Notes: generated by a model not told the origin, from the sequence alone. A DNA stretch of 64,000 bases from Flavobacterium cucumis (GCF_900148835.1 NZ_FRYK01000001.1:744001-808000); one strand, 5' to 3'. Numbered from the stretch's first letter, positions 24,329 through 32,240 are shown. Numbers and translations: made by a program.

Positions 24329-25432
24329 TTAAACCACTTCAAACATCTTACCCGGTAAAGGTCTAATCACTCCTTTTAGTTCCATATTTAACAAAATCGA
24401 GGAAATACGATAAATCGGAAAATCGCATGCTAAGGCGATGATGTCCATCATTTCTTTGCCTGTTTTTTGAAGGTAATCGTAGATGATTTGCTCTTCATCG
24501 GTTAAGGCCACAAACAATTGTTTCTGTACCCCTTTTTTAGTTCCGCGTTGCAATTCCCAATTCAAAATATAAACCAAATCAGCTGCTGATGTTAACAAAT
24601 GTGCTCGTTGTGTTTTAATCAGATTATTGCAGCCTTGGCTGTATTTATCTGTTGTTCTTCCTGGAACAGCGAAAACCTCTCTGTTATAATCGTTAGCAAT
24701 GTTTGCTGTTACCAACGAACCTCCTCTTTCGGCACTTTCGATGACGATGGTCGCTTCACTAATTCCCGCAACGATGCGATTTCTTTTAATAAAATTCTCT
24801 TTATCTGGATTGCTCGTACTCCAAAATTCGGTCAAAAACCCTCCGTTTTGTTCCATTTTTGCCATGTATTTTTTATGAACTTTAGGATAAATTTGATTTA
24901 AGCCATGTGCTAAAACACCTATCGTTTGCAAACCACATTCCATTGCCATTTGATGGGCATATATATCAACACCGTAAGCAAAACCACTAACAATTAGTGG
25001 GTTTAAAATTGAAATTTCTTCAATCAATTTCTTAGTAAATTCCATTCCATAGGTTGTGATTTGACGTGTACCAACAATACTGATAATTCTTTGGTTTTGC
25101 AAATCGATATTCCCTGCTTGGAATAAAATTACGGGACTGTCATAGCAGTTTTTTAATTGTTCGGGATAGTTTTTTTCTTGAAAATAAATAGTGGAAATAT
25201 TTTCTTTTGCGATGAATTGGAGTTCGGCTTCCGCTTTTGCAAATACCGATTTGTCTTGTAAATTTTTAATTACAACCGAACCAATGCCGTCAATTCTTTG
25301 AAGATGAGATTTTTTTGAAGCGAAGACTTCTGTGGCGTTTCCGCAATGTTGGATGAGTTTTTTAGCGATTACATCTCCTACTCCTTCCACTTGCAGGAGT
25401 GCAAGCGTGTGGTATAATTCTGACTGTGTCAT
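24329..25432 (-). CDS. dprA: DNA processing protein DprA
   Basis: Loads RecA on incoming single-stranded DNA during natural transformation; cytoplasmic. From the ATG at 25432 it is 367 residues: an N-terminal SAM/HhH region (EGVGDVIAKKLIQHCG..., RIDGIGSVVIKNL), the Rossmann-like core with SIVGTRQITTYG, SGFAYGVDIYAHQMA and GGSLVTA, and a C-terminal winged-helix DML1 domain. The frame is open 30 codons upstream, but those codons run through the promoter. No other competence gene is adjacent. Confidence 0.94.
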   Translation of the reverse strand: MTQSELYHTLALLQVEGVGDVIAKKLIQHCGNATEVFASKKSHLQRIDGIGSVVIKNLQDKSVFAKAEAELQFIAKENISTIYFQEKNYPEQLKNCYDSPVILFQAGNIDLQNQRIISIVGTRQITTYGMEFTKKLIEEISILNPLIVSGFAYGVDIYAHQMAMECGLQTIGVLAHGLNQIYPKVHKKYMAKMEQNGGFLTEFWSTSNPDKENFIKRNRIVAGISEATIVIESAERGGSLVTANIANDYNREVFAVPGRTTDKYSQGCNNLIKTQRAHLLTSAADLVYILNWELQRGTKKGVQKQLFVALTDEEQIIYDYLQKTGKEMMDIIALACDFPIYRISSILLNMELKGVIRPLPGKMFEVV

Positions 25433-25469
25433 GGCGTGTATAAAATTTATTTGGCGTATAATTGAAGAA

Positions 25470-25500
25470 CAAAAGTAATGGTTTTTAGGAATAATCCAAA
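25470..25500 (-). promoter_or_regulatory. Promoter of dprA
   Basis: Minus-strand TTTG (25500-25497), 19 bases, TACTTTTG (25477-25470): an exact match to the Bacteroidota consensus, about 38 bases upstream of the ATG at 25432. Confidence 0.7.
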
Positions 25501-25723
25501 GGTTTTTACCACATAGAAACATAGAAAATTATCTTAACCGCACAAGACATTCCATTTTACATAGAAAACAAAGACCAAGAAAGAAAATGAAAACCTTACC
25601 TGATGGGAGCGGCACCGTGTAAAGCGGACAGCAGCCCTTTGACAAGCTCAGGATGGCGAATAAACTCACTTTCAATTATTTACAGTAAAAACCGCAATTG
25701 TTAATAATTTTTGTTGATAAAAT

Positions 25724-25753
25724 TTTGATATTGCTATTGATTATCTAACTTTG
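25724..25753 (+). promoter_or_regulatory. Promoter of the HU/SPOR gene, placing transcription start at or next to the ATG
   Basis: TTTG (25724-25727), 18 bases, TAACTTTG (25746-25753), an exact consensus match. The start codon is at 25759, only 5 bases after the -7 box, so the mRNA may be leaderless or nearly so. Confidence 0.65.
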
Positions 25754-25758
25754 TTGTT

Positions 25759-26700
25759 ATGCAGATAGAAAAACATATATCCGACTTATTATATCGTTAT
25801 CAGTGTGTTACTGTACCTGGTTTTGGTGCTTTTTTAACCGAAACTGTGTCCGCTCACGTTACTGGAAATACAAATTCGTTTTTTCCACCAAAAAAAGTGG
25901 TTTCGTTTAATGCTAATGTAAAAAACAATGATGGTTTATTGGCTAATCATGTGGCATTACAAGAAAAAATGTCGTACGAACTAGCGGTAATCAAAATTGG
26001 TGATATAGTAAACGAATGGACCTATTTGTTACAAAATCGCAATCGTATAGTATTAAAAAACATTGGCGAAATCTCAGTGAACTCCGAAATGAACTGGGTT
26101 TTTGAACCTGCTAATACGGTAAATTATTTAACCGATTCATTTGGTTTGAGTAGCTTTGTTTCTCCTGAAATTACAAGAGAAGTTTTAAAGCAAGAAGTAG
26201 AAGCTTTAGAAGAAAAAGCACCAATCATTTTCACTCCTGAAAGAAAAAGAGATTATTCTTATTTGAAATATGCTGCGGCATTTGCTGTTATGTTAGGAGT
26301 GGGTGCTTATGCTTATCTAGATTTCCAAAACAAACTTGTTGCATCCAAAACTTTAGCAGTTAGAAAAAATGTACAAGAAAAAGTACAACAACAAATTCAA
26401 CAAGCTACTTTTTTAATTAGTGTACCTGAACAAACTGTAGTACTCAATATGACTACGACTACTGAAGAAGAAACACCCTATCATTTAGTTGCTAGCGCCT
26501 ACAGAAGTGAAGCCAATGCACAAAAAGCAATTGCAGAATTAAAAGTTGCTGGTTTTGAAAATGCTAAAATGCTTCCTATGAATGCCTCTAAATTGTATCC
26601 TGTGGTGTATGCTAGTTTTAAAACATTAAGCGAAGCTCAAGTTGAAAGAAAGAACATACAAAAAACGCATAACACTGAAGCTTGGTTGTTAATCGAATAA
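25759..26700 (+). CDS. HU-CCDC81-type and SPOR-domain membrane protein
   Basis: A 313-residue protein with two HU-like domains of the CCDC81 bacterial type at the N-terminus (about 1-60, VPGFGAFLTET..., and 65-145, IVLKNIGEISVN...). A single membrane helix follows at about 172-188 (AAAFAVMLGVGAYAYL), then a Gln-rich stalk and a C-terminal SPOR domain (about 238-313, YHLVASAYRSEANAQKAIAEL). SPOR domains bind denuded peptidoglycan at the septum; the HU-like part would be cytoplasmic. It may link septal wall to a cytoplasmic partner, which is inference. A terminator follows. Confidence 0.88.
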   Translation: MQIEKHISDLLYRYQCVTVPGFGAFLTETVSAHVTGNTNSFFPPKKVVSFNANVKNNDGLLANHVALQEKMSYELAVIKIGDIVNEWTYLLQNRNRIVLKNIGEISVNSEMNWVFEPANTVNYLTDSFGLSSFVSPEITREVLKQEVEALEEKAPIIFTPERKRDYSYLKYAAAFAVMLGVGAYAYLDFQNKLVASKTLAVRKNVQEKVQQQIQQATFLISVPEQTVVLNMTTTTEEETPYHLVASAYRSEANAQKAIAELKVAGFENAKMLPMNASKLYPVVYASFKTLSEAQVERKNIQKTHNTEAWLLIE

Positions 26701-26728
26701 ATTTTTAACACTTCGTTTAAATAGTATT

Positions 26729-26753
26729 GAAATCCCAGTTTTGGGGTTTTTTT
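26729..26753 (+). terminator. Terminator of the HU/SPOR gene
   Basis: AAATCCCA (26730-26737), loop GTTT, TGGGGTTT, followed by a T run; one G-T pair in the stem. Confidence 0.65.
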
Positions 26754-26779
26754 ATACGTTTTATTTTCAAATTCCTCAT

Positions 26780-26787
26780 TATATTTG
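26780..26787 (+). promoter_or_regulatory. -7 element for the thioesterase gene
   Basis: TATATTTG (26780-26787) matches TAnnTTTG, 11 bases before the chosen ATG at 26799. This favours that ATG over the longer open frame starting at 26727. Confidence 0.5.
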
Positions 26788-26798
26788 CAAAAAAAACA

Positions 26799-27311
26799 AT
26801 GCAAGCAAAATTTCCTTCAGAATCATTAACCACTTTAACTGATGTGGTATTGCCTGGTGAAACCAATCCTCTTAACAACTTGTTTGGTGGTGAATTATTA
26901 GCACGTATGGACAGAGCTGCAAGTATTTCAGCACGTAGACATTCTAGACGGGTTTGTGTGACGGCATCTGTAAACAATGTGGTTTTTACTCGTGCTATTC
27001 CTTTGGGAAGTGTCGTTACTGTGGAATCAAAAGTATCACGAACTTTTAATACTTCTATGGAAATCTTTATTGATGTTTGGATTGAAGACCGGGAATCGGG
27101 CATTAAAAATAAAGCAAACGAAGCAATCTATACATTTGTAGCTGTTGACGAAACAGGGAGACCGGTACCGGTACCACCCATTGAACCGCAAACCGAATTA
27201 GAGAAACAACGATACGATGCCGCTTTAAGAAGAAAACAATTAAGTTTAGTTTTGGCAGGAAAAATGAAGCCTAACGAAGCAACGGAATTAAAAGCGTTAT
27301 TTGTAGAATAA
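26799..27311 (+). CDS. Acyl-CoA thioesterase, hotdog fold (YciA/ACOT type)
   Basis: Hydrolyses acyl-CoA to free acid and CoA in the cytoplasm. From the ATG at 26799 the protein has 170 residues with one hotdog domain: LPGETNPLNNLFGGELLARMDRAASISARRHSRR contains the family-typical N..G.....D pattern, and VVTVESKVSRTFNTSMEIFIDVWIED forms the core strands. The C-terminal ~40 residues are a charged helix. The 24-codon upstream extension covers the promoter and terminator and is rejected. Confidence 0.9.
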   Translation: MQAKFPSESLTTLTDVVLPGETNPLNNLFGGELLARMDRAASISARRHSRRVCVTASVNNVVFTRAIPLGSVVTVESKVSRTFNTSMEIFIDVWIEDRESGIKNKANEAIYTFVAVDETGRPVPVPPIEPQTELEKQRYDAALRRKQLSLVLAGKMKPNEATELKALFVE

Positions 27312-27320
27312 CAAACGAAA

Positions 27321-27348
27321 GCCTACTTTTTAACGAGTAGGTTTTTTG
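27321..27348. terminator. Terminator between thioesterase and the PadR-linked operon
   Basis: CCTACT (27322-27327) pairs with AGTAGG (27336-27341), followed by a T run. It lies between two convergent genes. Confidence 0.7.
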
Positions 27349-27349
27349 T

Positions 27350-28048
27350 TTAATTCACGTTTTCTAAAGCATATTCGGGATAAGTTTCTTTTAAGTAGTC
27401 TTCTGCTTTGGATGGGATTTCAAACACAATTATGAAGAGACATAAATAAAAGATGACGGTAAAAAAAACCATAAAGCCAATTATTCCATCCGAATTAAAA
27501 TCTAGACGCAACAAACTATTTCCTAATTGAAAAGGTAAATAACCAAAAAATAACATGAAACTATAATTTTTAATCATTTCTTCTAAATACCAAACTTTGC
27601 CTTTCTCTTTCTTGTATTTTTGATACTTCGAATTGATTCGAAAAGCAAAAATAAATCCAATAAAAGCTATTAATAAATGAAAGGCACTTAATAAATCTTT
27701 TGAAAAGAGAAGATGAAAAAGATAATAAAACAAAAGGGTTAAAAGTAGTGTAAAAATAATTTTGGGTATCGTAAAAAACTGAACTAATTCATTCCAAACA
27801 AACTTTTTATATTTTTTCCCTAATGCTATTTGTTTTTCTTTAATAACCTCCATAAACCCAAATATGCCAAACTTTTTAAACTCCACTTGCAAGGCATCTT
27901 CAAACGAAATTTTCGGATTTTCTTGCCATTGTTGTTCAATTGCATTGGCCAAATGATCTACTAATTCGGTTTGTAAATCGTACCATTCCACGTAATGTTG
28001 TCGCGTGAACTGGTAAAGGCGATCTATTTGTTCTGGAGTTAGTTTCAT
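27350..28048 (-). CDS. PadR-linked membrane protein, paralogue 3
   Basis: A 232-residue protein: an N-terminal ~75-residue cytoplasmic helical domain with YDLQTELVDHLANAIEQ, then four membrane helices (about 94-114, 119-135, 158-176, 188-210). The N-terminal motif and overall plan repeat in the two upstream genes, so these are paralogues. It starts inside the stop of the preceding gene (ATGA). The prefix recalls the HAAS-type signalling domains that accompany PadR regulators, but the sequence is not the canonical HAAS pattern. Function unknown. Confidence 0.7.
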   Translation of the reverse strand: MKLTPEQIDRLYQFTRQHYVEWYDLQTELVDHLANAIEQQWQENPKISFEDALQVEFKKFGIFGFMEVIKEKQIALGKKYKKFVWNELVQFFTIPKIIFTLLLTLLFYYLFHLLFSKDLLSAFHLLIAFIGFIFAFRINSKYQKYKKEKGKVWYLEEMIKNYSFMLFFGYLPFQLGNSLLRLDFNSDGIIGFMVFFTVIFYLCLFIIVFEIPSKAEDYLKETYPEYALENVN

Positions 28049-28665
28049 TGGAATAAAAATTGATTTTTTTGTTTAAAAGATTTCATTTCTAAATAATAAA
28101 ATCGGAGAAAAGCAAAAAAGACAAATAATATGCTGGAATTAAAAACAACAAAAGTTACTAAATTTTCATTAGCATTTCTATGCAGTGGATTTGCGATTTG
28201 AAAAAGTAGAAAAATGATTGAAAAATTTCTATCAATGTAATAGAATTTCTTTCTTTTAGTTAGTAAAAAATGTGAAATGCCAAATATCAAATAAGTTATA
28301 ATTATGAATAGATATAGATAGTTTGAATATACATTTAACCCATATATATTAGAAAAAAAATAAACTATAGAAAAAATCCCTATCGCTAAAAGTATCTGAA
28401 ATGGTTGAATTGCAAACAAGCCAAACTTTTTCAAGGGTTCTTTAAAATATAATCCTTCCTCTTTATTCCCTTTCAAAATTTCCTTTTTATTCACCACCAT
28501 ATAACTTTTGAAAGCATCATAAAAATCTAAATTTTCAGCTTGCATTTTTTGCTCTACAGCGGTTGCAACATGGTCAAGCATTTCCATTCGAATGTCGTAA
28601 TAGATGACTTCACTATTTTTAAGATAGTTGTCTATGAATTGAATGTTTTCAGAAGAAAGACTCAT
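28045..28665 (-). CDS. PadR-linked membrane protein, paralogue 2
   Basis: A 206-residue protein with the same plan: a cytoplasmic helical prefix containing YDIRMEMLDHVATAVEQ, followed by four membrane helices (about 77-98, 108-128, 139-155, 165-190). It overlaps both neighbours by the ATGA stop/start arrangement, so the three proteins are translated in a coupled way. It is the most hydrophobic of the three and very AT-rich. Function unknown; possibly a partner subunit of its paralogues. Confidence 0.7.
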   Translation of the reverse strand: MSLSSENIQFIDNYLKNSEVIYYDIRMEMLDHVATAVEQKMQAENLDFYDAFKSYMVVNKKEILKGNKEEGLYFKEPLKKFGLFAIQPFQILLAIGIFSIVYFFSNIYGLNVYSNYLYLFIIITYLIFGISHFLLTKRKKFYYIDRNFSIIFLLFQIANPLHRNANENLVTFVVFNSSILFVFFAFLRFYYLEMKSFKQKNQFLFQ

Positions 28666-29294
28666 GCTAAATGATATTTTTTAATACATTTTATGTGGTT
28701 ATCAAAATTAATACACATAAAAACAAATTGCACAAAAACCAAAGCCAAGAAATATACTTTTAATGAATTCATTTCAGCATCAAATGCATATATAAAAAGT
28801 AATAAAAGTAAAACCGGAGAAGATTGGTTTACCAAAAATCTATACGTTGTTGGTTTTGTTTTAAAATTTATACGAATCAAAATTGATACAACAGCAATAC
28901 CTATTGCAATACTAATAAAATTTACAACAGAATTTGTAATTTCATTTATTGAAAACTCCAACTTTAAAGCAAAAGTTAAAAGTGTCCATAATATGAATGA
29001 TATAGCTAGATAGATGTAAGTTTTCTTAATTCTTGCTTCTATTTTCTTCATTACAATCTTTGGAAAAGTGTAAAATAGCCCAATATGAAAACTTTTTTCC
29101 TTTATAAATAATGGATACCAATTTGCCATTACTTCTCTTAATGCTTGCTCAAAAGAAATATCATCCATAACTATTGCTTCTTCAGTTTGAGAAGCAATGT
29201 GATCTACTAACTCTAGTTTAATATCTATCTCCTTTATTCCACAATAATCTATATAATCTGAAATTATTGCTATTTGTTCAGTAGTCAACTTCAT
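28662..29294 (-). CDS. PadR-linked membrane protein, paralogue 1
   Basis: A 210-residue protein, first of the three after padR. The cytoplasmic prefix contains EIDIKLELVDHIASQTEE, matching the E-[LM]-[VL]-DH-[LVI]-A motif of the other two, followed by four membrane helices (about 91-110, 121-142, 156-169, 176-194). It starts 1 base after the padR stop. The association with a PadR regulator and repetition of the gene suggest a small membrane complex whose abundance is set by PadR. That is inference. Confidence 0.7.
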   Translation of the reverse strand: MKLTTEQIAIISDYIDYCGIKEIDIKLELVDHIASQTEEAIVMDDISFEQALREVMANWYPLFIKEKSFHIGLFYTFPKIVMKKIEARIKKTYIYLAISFILWTLLTFALKLEFSINEITNSVVNFISIAIGIAVVSILIRINFKTKPTTYRFLVNQSSPVLLLLLFIYAFDAEMNSLKVYFLALVFVQFVFMCINFDNHIKCIKKYHLA

Positions 29295-29295
29295 C

Positions 29296-29631
29296 TTAAT
29301 AACTCAATTTAGGATTTACAATCGTTTGCATGTTTTTGATGAATTCTTCTAATTCAGCTAAACGATTCACGGTTTCTGTGGTGCCTTTTTCGGTGAGTTT
29401 GTAGTATTTTCTTAAGCGATTATCTACTTTTTCTACTTCAACATCTAATAAACCTTCGGCTTCTAATTTGTGTAAAGCGGGATACAAAGCGCCTTCGGTA
29501 ATGTTCAATTCGCCTTTGGTGATTTCTTTTACTTTTTGTGTGATTTCGTAGCCATACATTCTGCCTTGCTCTTCTAAAAGCTTCATAATGATGGTATTTA
29601 AACTACCTTTATATAATTGTGAATTTTTCAT
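29296..29631 (-). CDS. PadR-family transcriptional regulator
   Basis: A 111-residue winged-helix regulator starting at the ATG at 29631 (MKNSQLYKGSLNTIIMKLL). Typical PadR features are MYGYEITQKV, LNITEGALYPALHKLEAEGLL and the wing 'RLRKYYKLTEKG', followed by a dimerisation helix. The longer open frame to 29730 runs over its own promoter and operator and is rejected. It leads an operon with three paralogous membrane proteins. A perfect 9-bp inverted repeat overlapping its promoter is the likely autoregulatory operator. Confidence 0.92.
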   Translation of the reverse strand: MKNSQLYKGSLNTIIMKLLEEQGRMYGYEITQKVKEITKGELNITEGALYPALHKLEAEGLLDVEVEKVDNRLRKYYKLTEKGTTETVNRLAELEEFIKNMQTIVNPKLSY

Positions 29632-29648
29632 AAGCCTAAATTGAATAA

Positions 29649-29656
29649 CAAATATA
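29649..29656 (-). promoter_or_regulatory. -7 element of the padR operon
   Basis: TATATTTG on the minus strand (29656-29649), an exact TAnnTTTG match, 18 bases upstream of the padR ATG. It abuts the inverted repeat at 29655-29677. Confidence 0.6.
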
Positions 29657-29677
29657 TGCATAATTTTCTTATGCATA
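29655..29677. promoter_or_regulatory. Predicted PadR operator: perfect 9-bp inverted repeat
   Basis: TATGCATAA (29655-29663), spacer TTTTC, TTATGCATA (29669-29677). It lies between the -7 element and the expected -33 position of the padR promoter, where bound repressor would block RNA polymerase. PadR proteins are dimers that bind inverted repeats in their own promoters, so autoregulation is the simplest reading. Confidence 0.65.
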
Positions 29678-30104
29678 ACATTCTTAAGTATTTTTTTAAG
29701 TTCAAGAACAAATTCAAAAATCAAGGACAATTGTTTTCGCTTCGCTCAAATATTAGCCTACTTCATAGGAGATTCCTAGCAAGCTCGGAAAGACAAAATC
29801 AAGTGCAAGTTCAAGTCCAAAAATCAAGTTCAAAATAAAATTCAAAGTCAGTAAATTAAAACATAAAAGTCATATAAGAATATAAAAAGTGAAACTTAGT
29901 TTTACTTTAATAAGTTCATAAAAGATTATAACTATTTCAATAATTTTATCAATCTGTGTTCCAAAAAACATGAAAATCCAAAATCTTAGTGAACTTAGTG
30001 CCTTCTTTGTGTTCCTTGTGGTTAAAATAATATCCGGAAATCTATTTTCTAAATTCTATCTTCTATTTTCTTGATAAATAGTATTTTTGTAAAAAATAAA
30101 TCAC

Positions 30105-31157
30105 ATGTCATCATTTTATAAATTAAGCATTAAAGAAATCATCAAAGAAACGGCCGATGCGGTTTCGATTCTTTTTAATGTACCCGACGAATTAAAATCG
30201 TATTACCAATTCGTGGCTGGACAATACGTAAACTTAAAAATCACGCTTGACGGACAAGAAATTAGAAGAGCGTATTCAATTTGTTCTGCTCCAAAAAGTG
30301 GTGAATTACGAATTGCCGTTAAAGCCATCCAAAATGGATTCTTCTCTAAGTTTGCCAATGAAAAATTAGTGGTTGGAAACGTAATCGAAGTAGGAACTCC
30401 AGAAGGAAAATTCACTTTCGAACCTAAAGCAGAACGTCAAAAAAATTACGCTGCTTTTGTAGCTGGAAGTGGAATTACTCCTGTTTACTCGATTTTAAAA
30501 TCGGTTTTAGAAGAAGAGCCAAATAGTACTTTTGTTTTAGTTTATGGGAATAAATCGGAAAAAGATACCATTTTCCACAATCAATTACACGAGTTACAAT
30601 TGCAATATGTGGGGCGTTTGTTCGTGCAATATGTGTACAGTCAATCTACTGCTGACAATGCTTTGTTTGGCCGAATTGAAAAATCAACCGTAAACTTCAT
30701 CTTGAAAAACAAACATGCCGAAATGGAATTCTCAAAATTCTATTTGTGCGGACCGGAAGAGATGATTAATTTGGTTTCGGATACTTTAAAAGAAAACAAT
30801 ATTTCAGATTCAGATATTAAATTCGAATTGTTCTCGACATCATCAAGCGAAGGAGAAACCGTTGCGAACGCTGATGGTCACACTAAAATTTCTATTTTAG
30901 TTGACGATGAAGAAACGACTTTTGAAATGAGTCAAAAACAAACTTTATTAGAAGCGGCTTTGAAACAAGGTTTAGATGTTCCGTATTCTTGTCAAGGTGG
31001 GATTTGCAGCAGTTGTATTTGTAGAATTACCGAAGGTGAAGCAATCTTAAAAAAGAACCAAATTTTATCTGATGCTGAAATTGCTGAAGGATTAACATTA
31101 GCATGTCAAGCACATCCAACAACAGCCACAATTAAGATTGATTTTGATGATGTATAA
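30105..31157 (+). CDS. FAD/2Fe-2S oxidoreductase of the PaaE type
   Basis: A 350-residue flavodoxin-reductase-like electron transfer protein. It has an FAD-binding barrel (RRAYSICSAP near residue 54), an NAD(P)-binding domain (FVAGSGITPVYSILKSVL and YLCGPEEMI), and a C-terminal plant-type 2Fe-2S ferredoxin domain (PYSCQGGICSSCICRITEG..., LACQAHP). This order is that of PaaE, the reductase of phenylacetyl-CoA epoxidase. No paaABCD genes are nearby, so it may serve other oxygenases or desaturases in this organism; the substrate system is not visible here. Confidence 0.87.
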   Translation: MSSFYKLSIKEIIKETADAVSILFNVPDELKSYYQFVAGQYVNLKITLDGQEIRRAYSICSAPKSGELRIAVKAIQNGFFSKFANEKLVVGNVIEVGTPEGKFTFEPKAERQKNYAAFVAGSGITPVYSILKSVLEEEPNSTFVLVYGNKSEKDTIFHNQLHELQLQYVGRLFVQYVYSQSTADNALFGRIEKSTVNFILKNKHAEMEFSKFYLCGPEEMINLVSDTLKENNISDSDIKFELFSTSSSEGETVANADGHTKISILVDDEETTFEMSQKQTLLEAALKQGLDVPYSCQGGICSSCICRITEGEAILKKNQILSDAEIAEGLTLACQAHPTTATIKIDFDDV

Positions 31158-31184
31158 TCATTGAAATCCCAAATAATAAATTCT

Positions 31185-31218
31185 AAATTCCAATTTTACC
31201 TAGATAAAATTGGAATTT
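31185..31218. terminator. Bidirectional terminator between the PaaE-like gene and the GT9 gene
   Basis: AAATTCCAATTTTA (31185-31198), loop CCTAGA, TAAAATTGGAATTT (31205-31218), a perfect 14-bp stem with T residues beyond. The stop codon of the opposite GT9 gene (31200-31202) sits inside the loop. Confidence 0.8.
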
Positions 31219-32240
31219 ATTTTTTCAATAACTTGAGTTGGTAAAATCGTTCGCATCACATCATCATAACCTTCCACTTTTTTGTTTCCATAAATAGAAG
31301 TTGGTAATAATGGATATTGCGTTCTATCTGAAGTCAAACAAAAATCATCGGGTTGATTGAAAGGTTTGAAACCTGCATAAGGATGCGTGGCTCCCCACAG
31401 CGTAATAACTTTCACGCCCAACATCGAAGCAATATGCGCATTTCCTGAATCCATTGAAAGCATAACGTCTAAATTGGAAATCACTTCCAATTCTTGTTTG
31501 AATTTTAATTTTCCAGCTAAAACGATTACGTTATTATGTTGGTTTTGCAATTGATTCAGTAATTGAATTTCTTTTTCTCCTCCACCAAATAGAAAGATTT
31601 TTTGGTCTTTATTTTCGGCTAAACCATCAATTACTTCTTGCATCAAATCCAACGGATAGACTTTACTTTCATATTGCGCAAAAGGTGCAATTCCAATCCA
31701 ATTTTGATTTTTAGTTCCCGTAATTGAGATGATTTCTTCCGATAGATTAGCCTTTTCTGGAAATTGCGGATTTGATAAATCAATTGAAAATCCAAGTTGT
31801 TTGAGCGTTTTCACATGTCTTTCAACCATTGGCGTTACTGGAGCAAAAACTTTGTTGGTTAAACTCGTTAAGGCTTTTTTTTCAACTCTTCCTTTATCGG
31901 TTGCAGCAACTTTTTTTCCGCTTAATGCGAATAACGTTCGGACAACTTTAGAACGAAGCACATTGTGTAAATCGGCTACCACATCAATATTCAATTTTCG
32001 TAAATCGGAAAATAATCGAAGTAATCCGATAAAACCTTTATGTCGCTCTTTCAAATCCACACCGAAGAAATTCACATTCGGAATTCCGTCAAAAAAAGGT
32101 TGGAAAAAAGGTCGGGAAACTACGGTAATTTTTACTTTCGGATATTGTAAAACTAAGGCTCTCAACACAGGAACTGTCATTGCGACATCACCCATGGCAG
32201 AGAGCCTTATTACCAATATGTGTTTGGATTTAGACATCAA
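31200..32240 (-). CDS. Glycosyltransferase family 9 (heptosyltransferase-like)
   Basis: A 346-residue GT-B enzyme of the ADP-heptose:LPS heptosyltransferase family, inner-membrane associated on the cytoplasmic side. The N-terminal HILVIRLSAMGDVAMTVPVLRAL is the acceptor-side signature. The C-terminal LFGGGEKEIQLL and MLSMDSGNAHIASMLGVKVITLWGATHP form the nucleotide-sugar site. It probably acts in LPS core synthesis; the exact sugar is uncertain in Bacteroidota. It begins 7 bases after the DUF4254 gene stop, so the two form an operon, as commonly seen in flavobacteria. Confidence 0.9.
   Translation of the reverse strand: MMSKSKHILVIRLSAMGDVAMTVPVLRALVLQYPKVKITVVSRPFFQPFFDGIPNVNFFGVDLKERHKGFIGLLRLFSDLRKLNIDVVADLHNVLRSKVVRTLFALSGKKVAATDKGRVEKKALTSLTNKVFAPVTPMVERHVKTLKQLGFSIDLSNPQFPEKANLSEEIISITGTKNQNWIGIAPFAQYESKVYPLDLMQEVIDGLAENKDQKIFLFGGGEKEIQLLNQLQNQHNNVIVLAGKLKFKQELEVISNLDVMLSMDSGNAHIASMLGVKVITLWGATHPYAGFKPFNQPDDFCLTSDRTQYPLLPTSIYGNKKVEGYDDVMRTILPTQVIEKINSNFI

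Larger units (their letters stand above)
25433..25758. other. Gene-free region: dprA promoter, mosaic of dispersed repeats, HU/SPOR promoter
   Basis: No credible gene. From left to right it holds the dprA promoter (25470-25500), a CCACATAGAAACATAG tract (25509-25524), a Bacteroidota-type repeat with GATGGGAGCGGCA and GCGGACAGCAGCC separated by a short variable part (25600-25637), a TTTGACAAGCTCAGGATGG repeat (25638-25656), CAATTGTTAATAA (25696-25708), and the promoter at 25724-25753. Confidence 0.6.
29632..30104. other. Gene-free region with padR operator/promoter and degenerate repeats
   Basis: No credible gene. Next to padR lie its promoter and operator (29649-29677). Further right is a low-complexity tract rich in CAAGTTCAAG/CAAGTCC units (about 29700-29850), a TTCGCTTCGCTCAAAT segment, and a TTAGTGAACTTAGTGCC...CCTTGTGGTTAAA tract (29985-30028) of a type repeated in many Bacteroidota genomes. 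A weak promoter for the gene at 30105 may lie in TAGTATTTTTG (30079-30089). Confidence 0.55.

Noticed and set aside
24329-24340. Idea that the tandem repeats before dprA form a CRISPR array
   Set aside because: Only two units, with inverted ends and no uniform spacers, and no cas genes are nearby.
26717-27103. A 128-codon open frame on the minus strand
   Set aside because: Shadow of the thioesterase gene, which has a promoter and hotdog motifs.
30079-30104. Full promoter for the PaaE-like gene at TAGTATTTTTG
   Set aside because: The -7 box is plausible but no -33 TTTG is at the right distance, so it was only mentioned in the gap entry.
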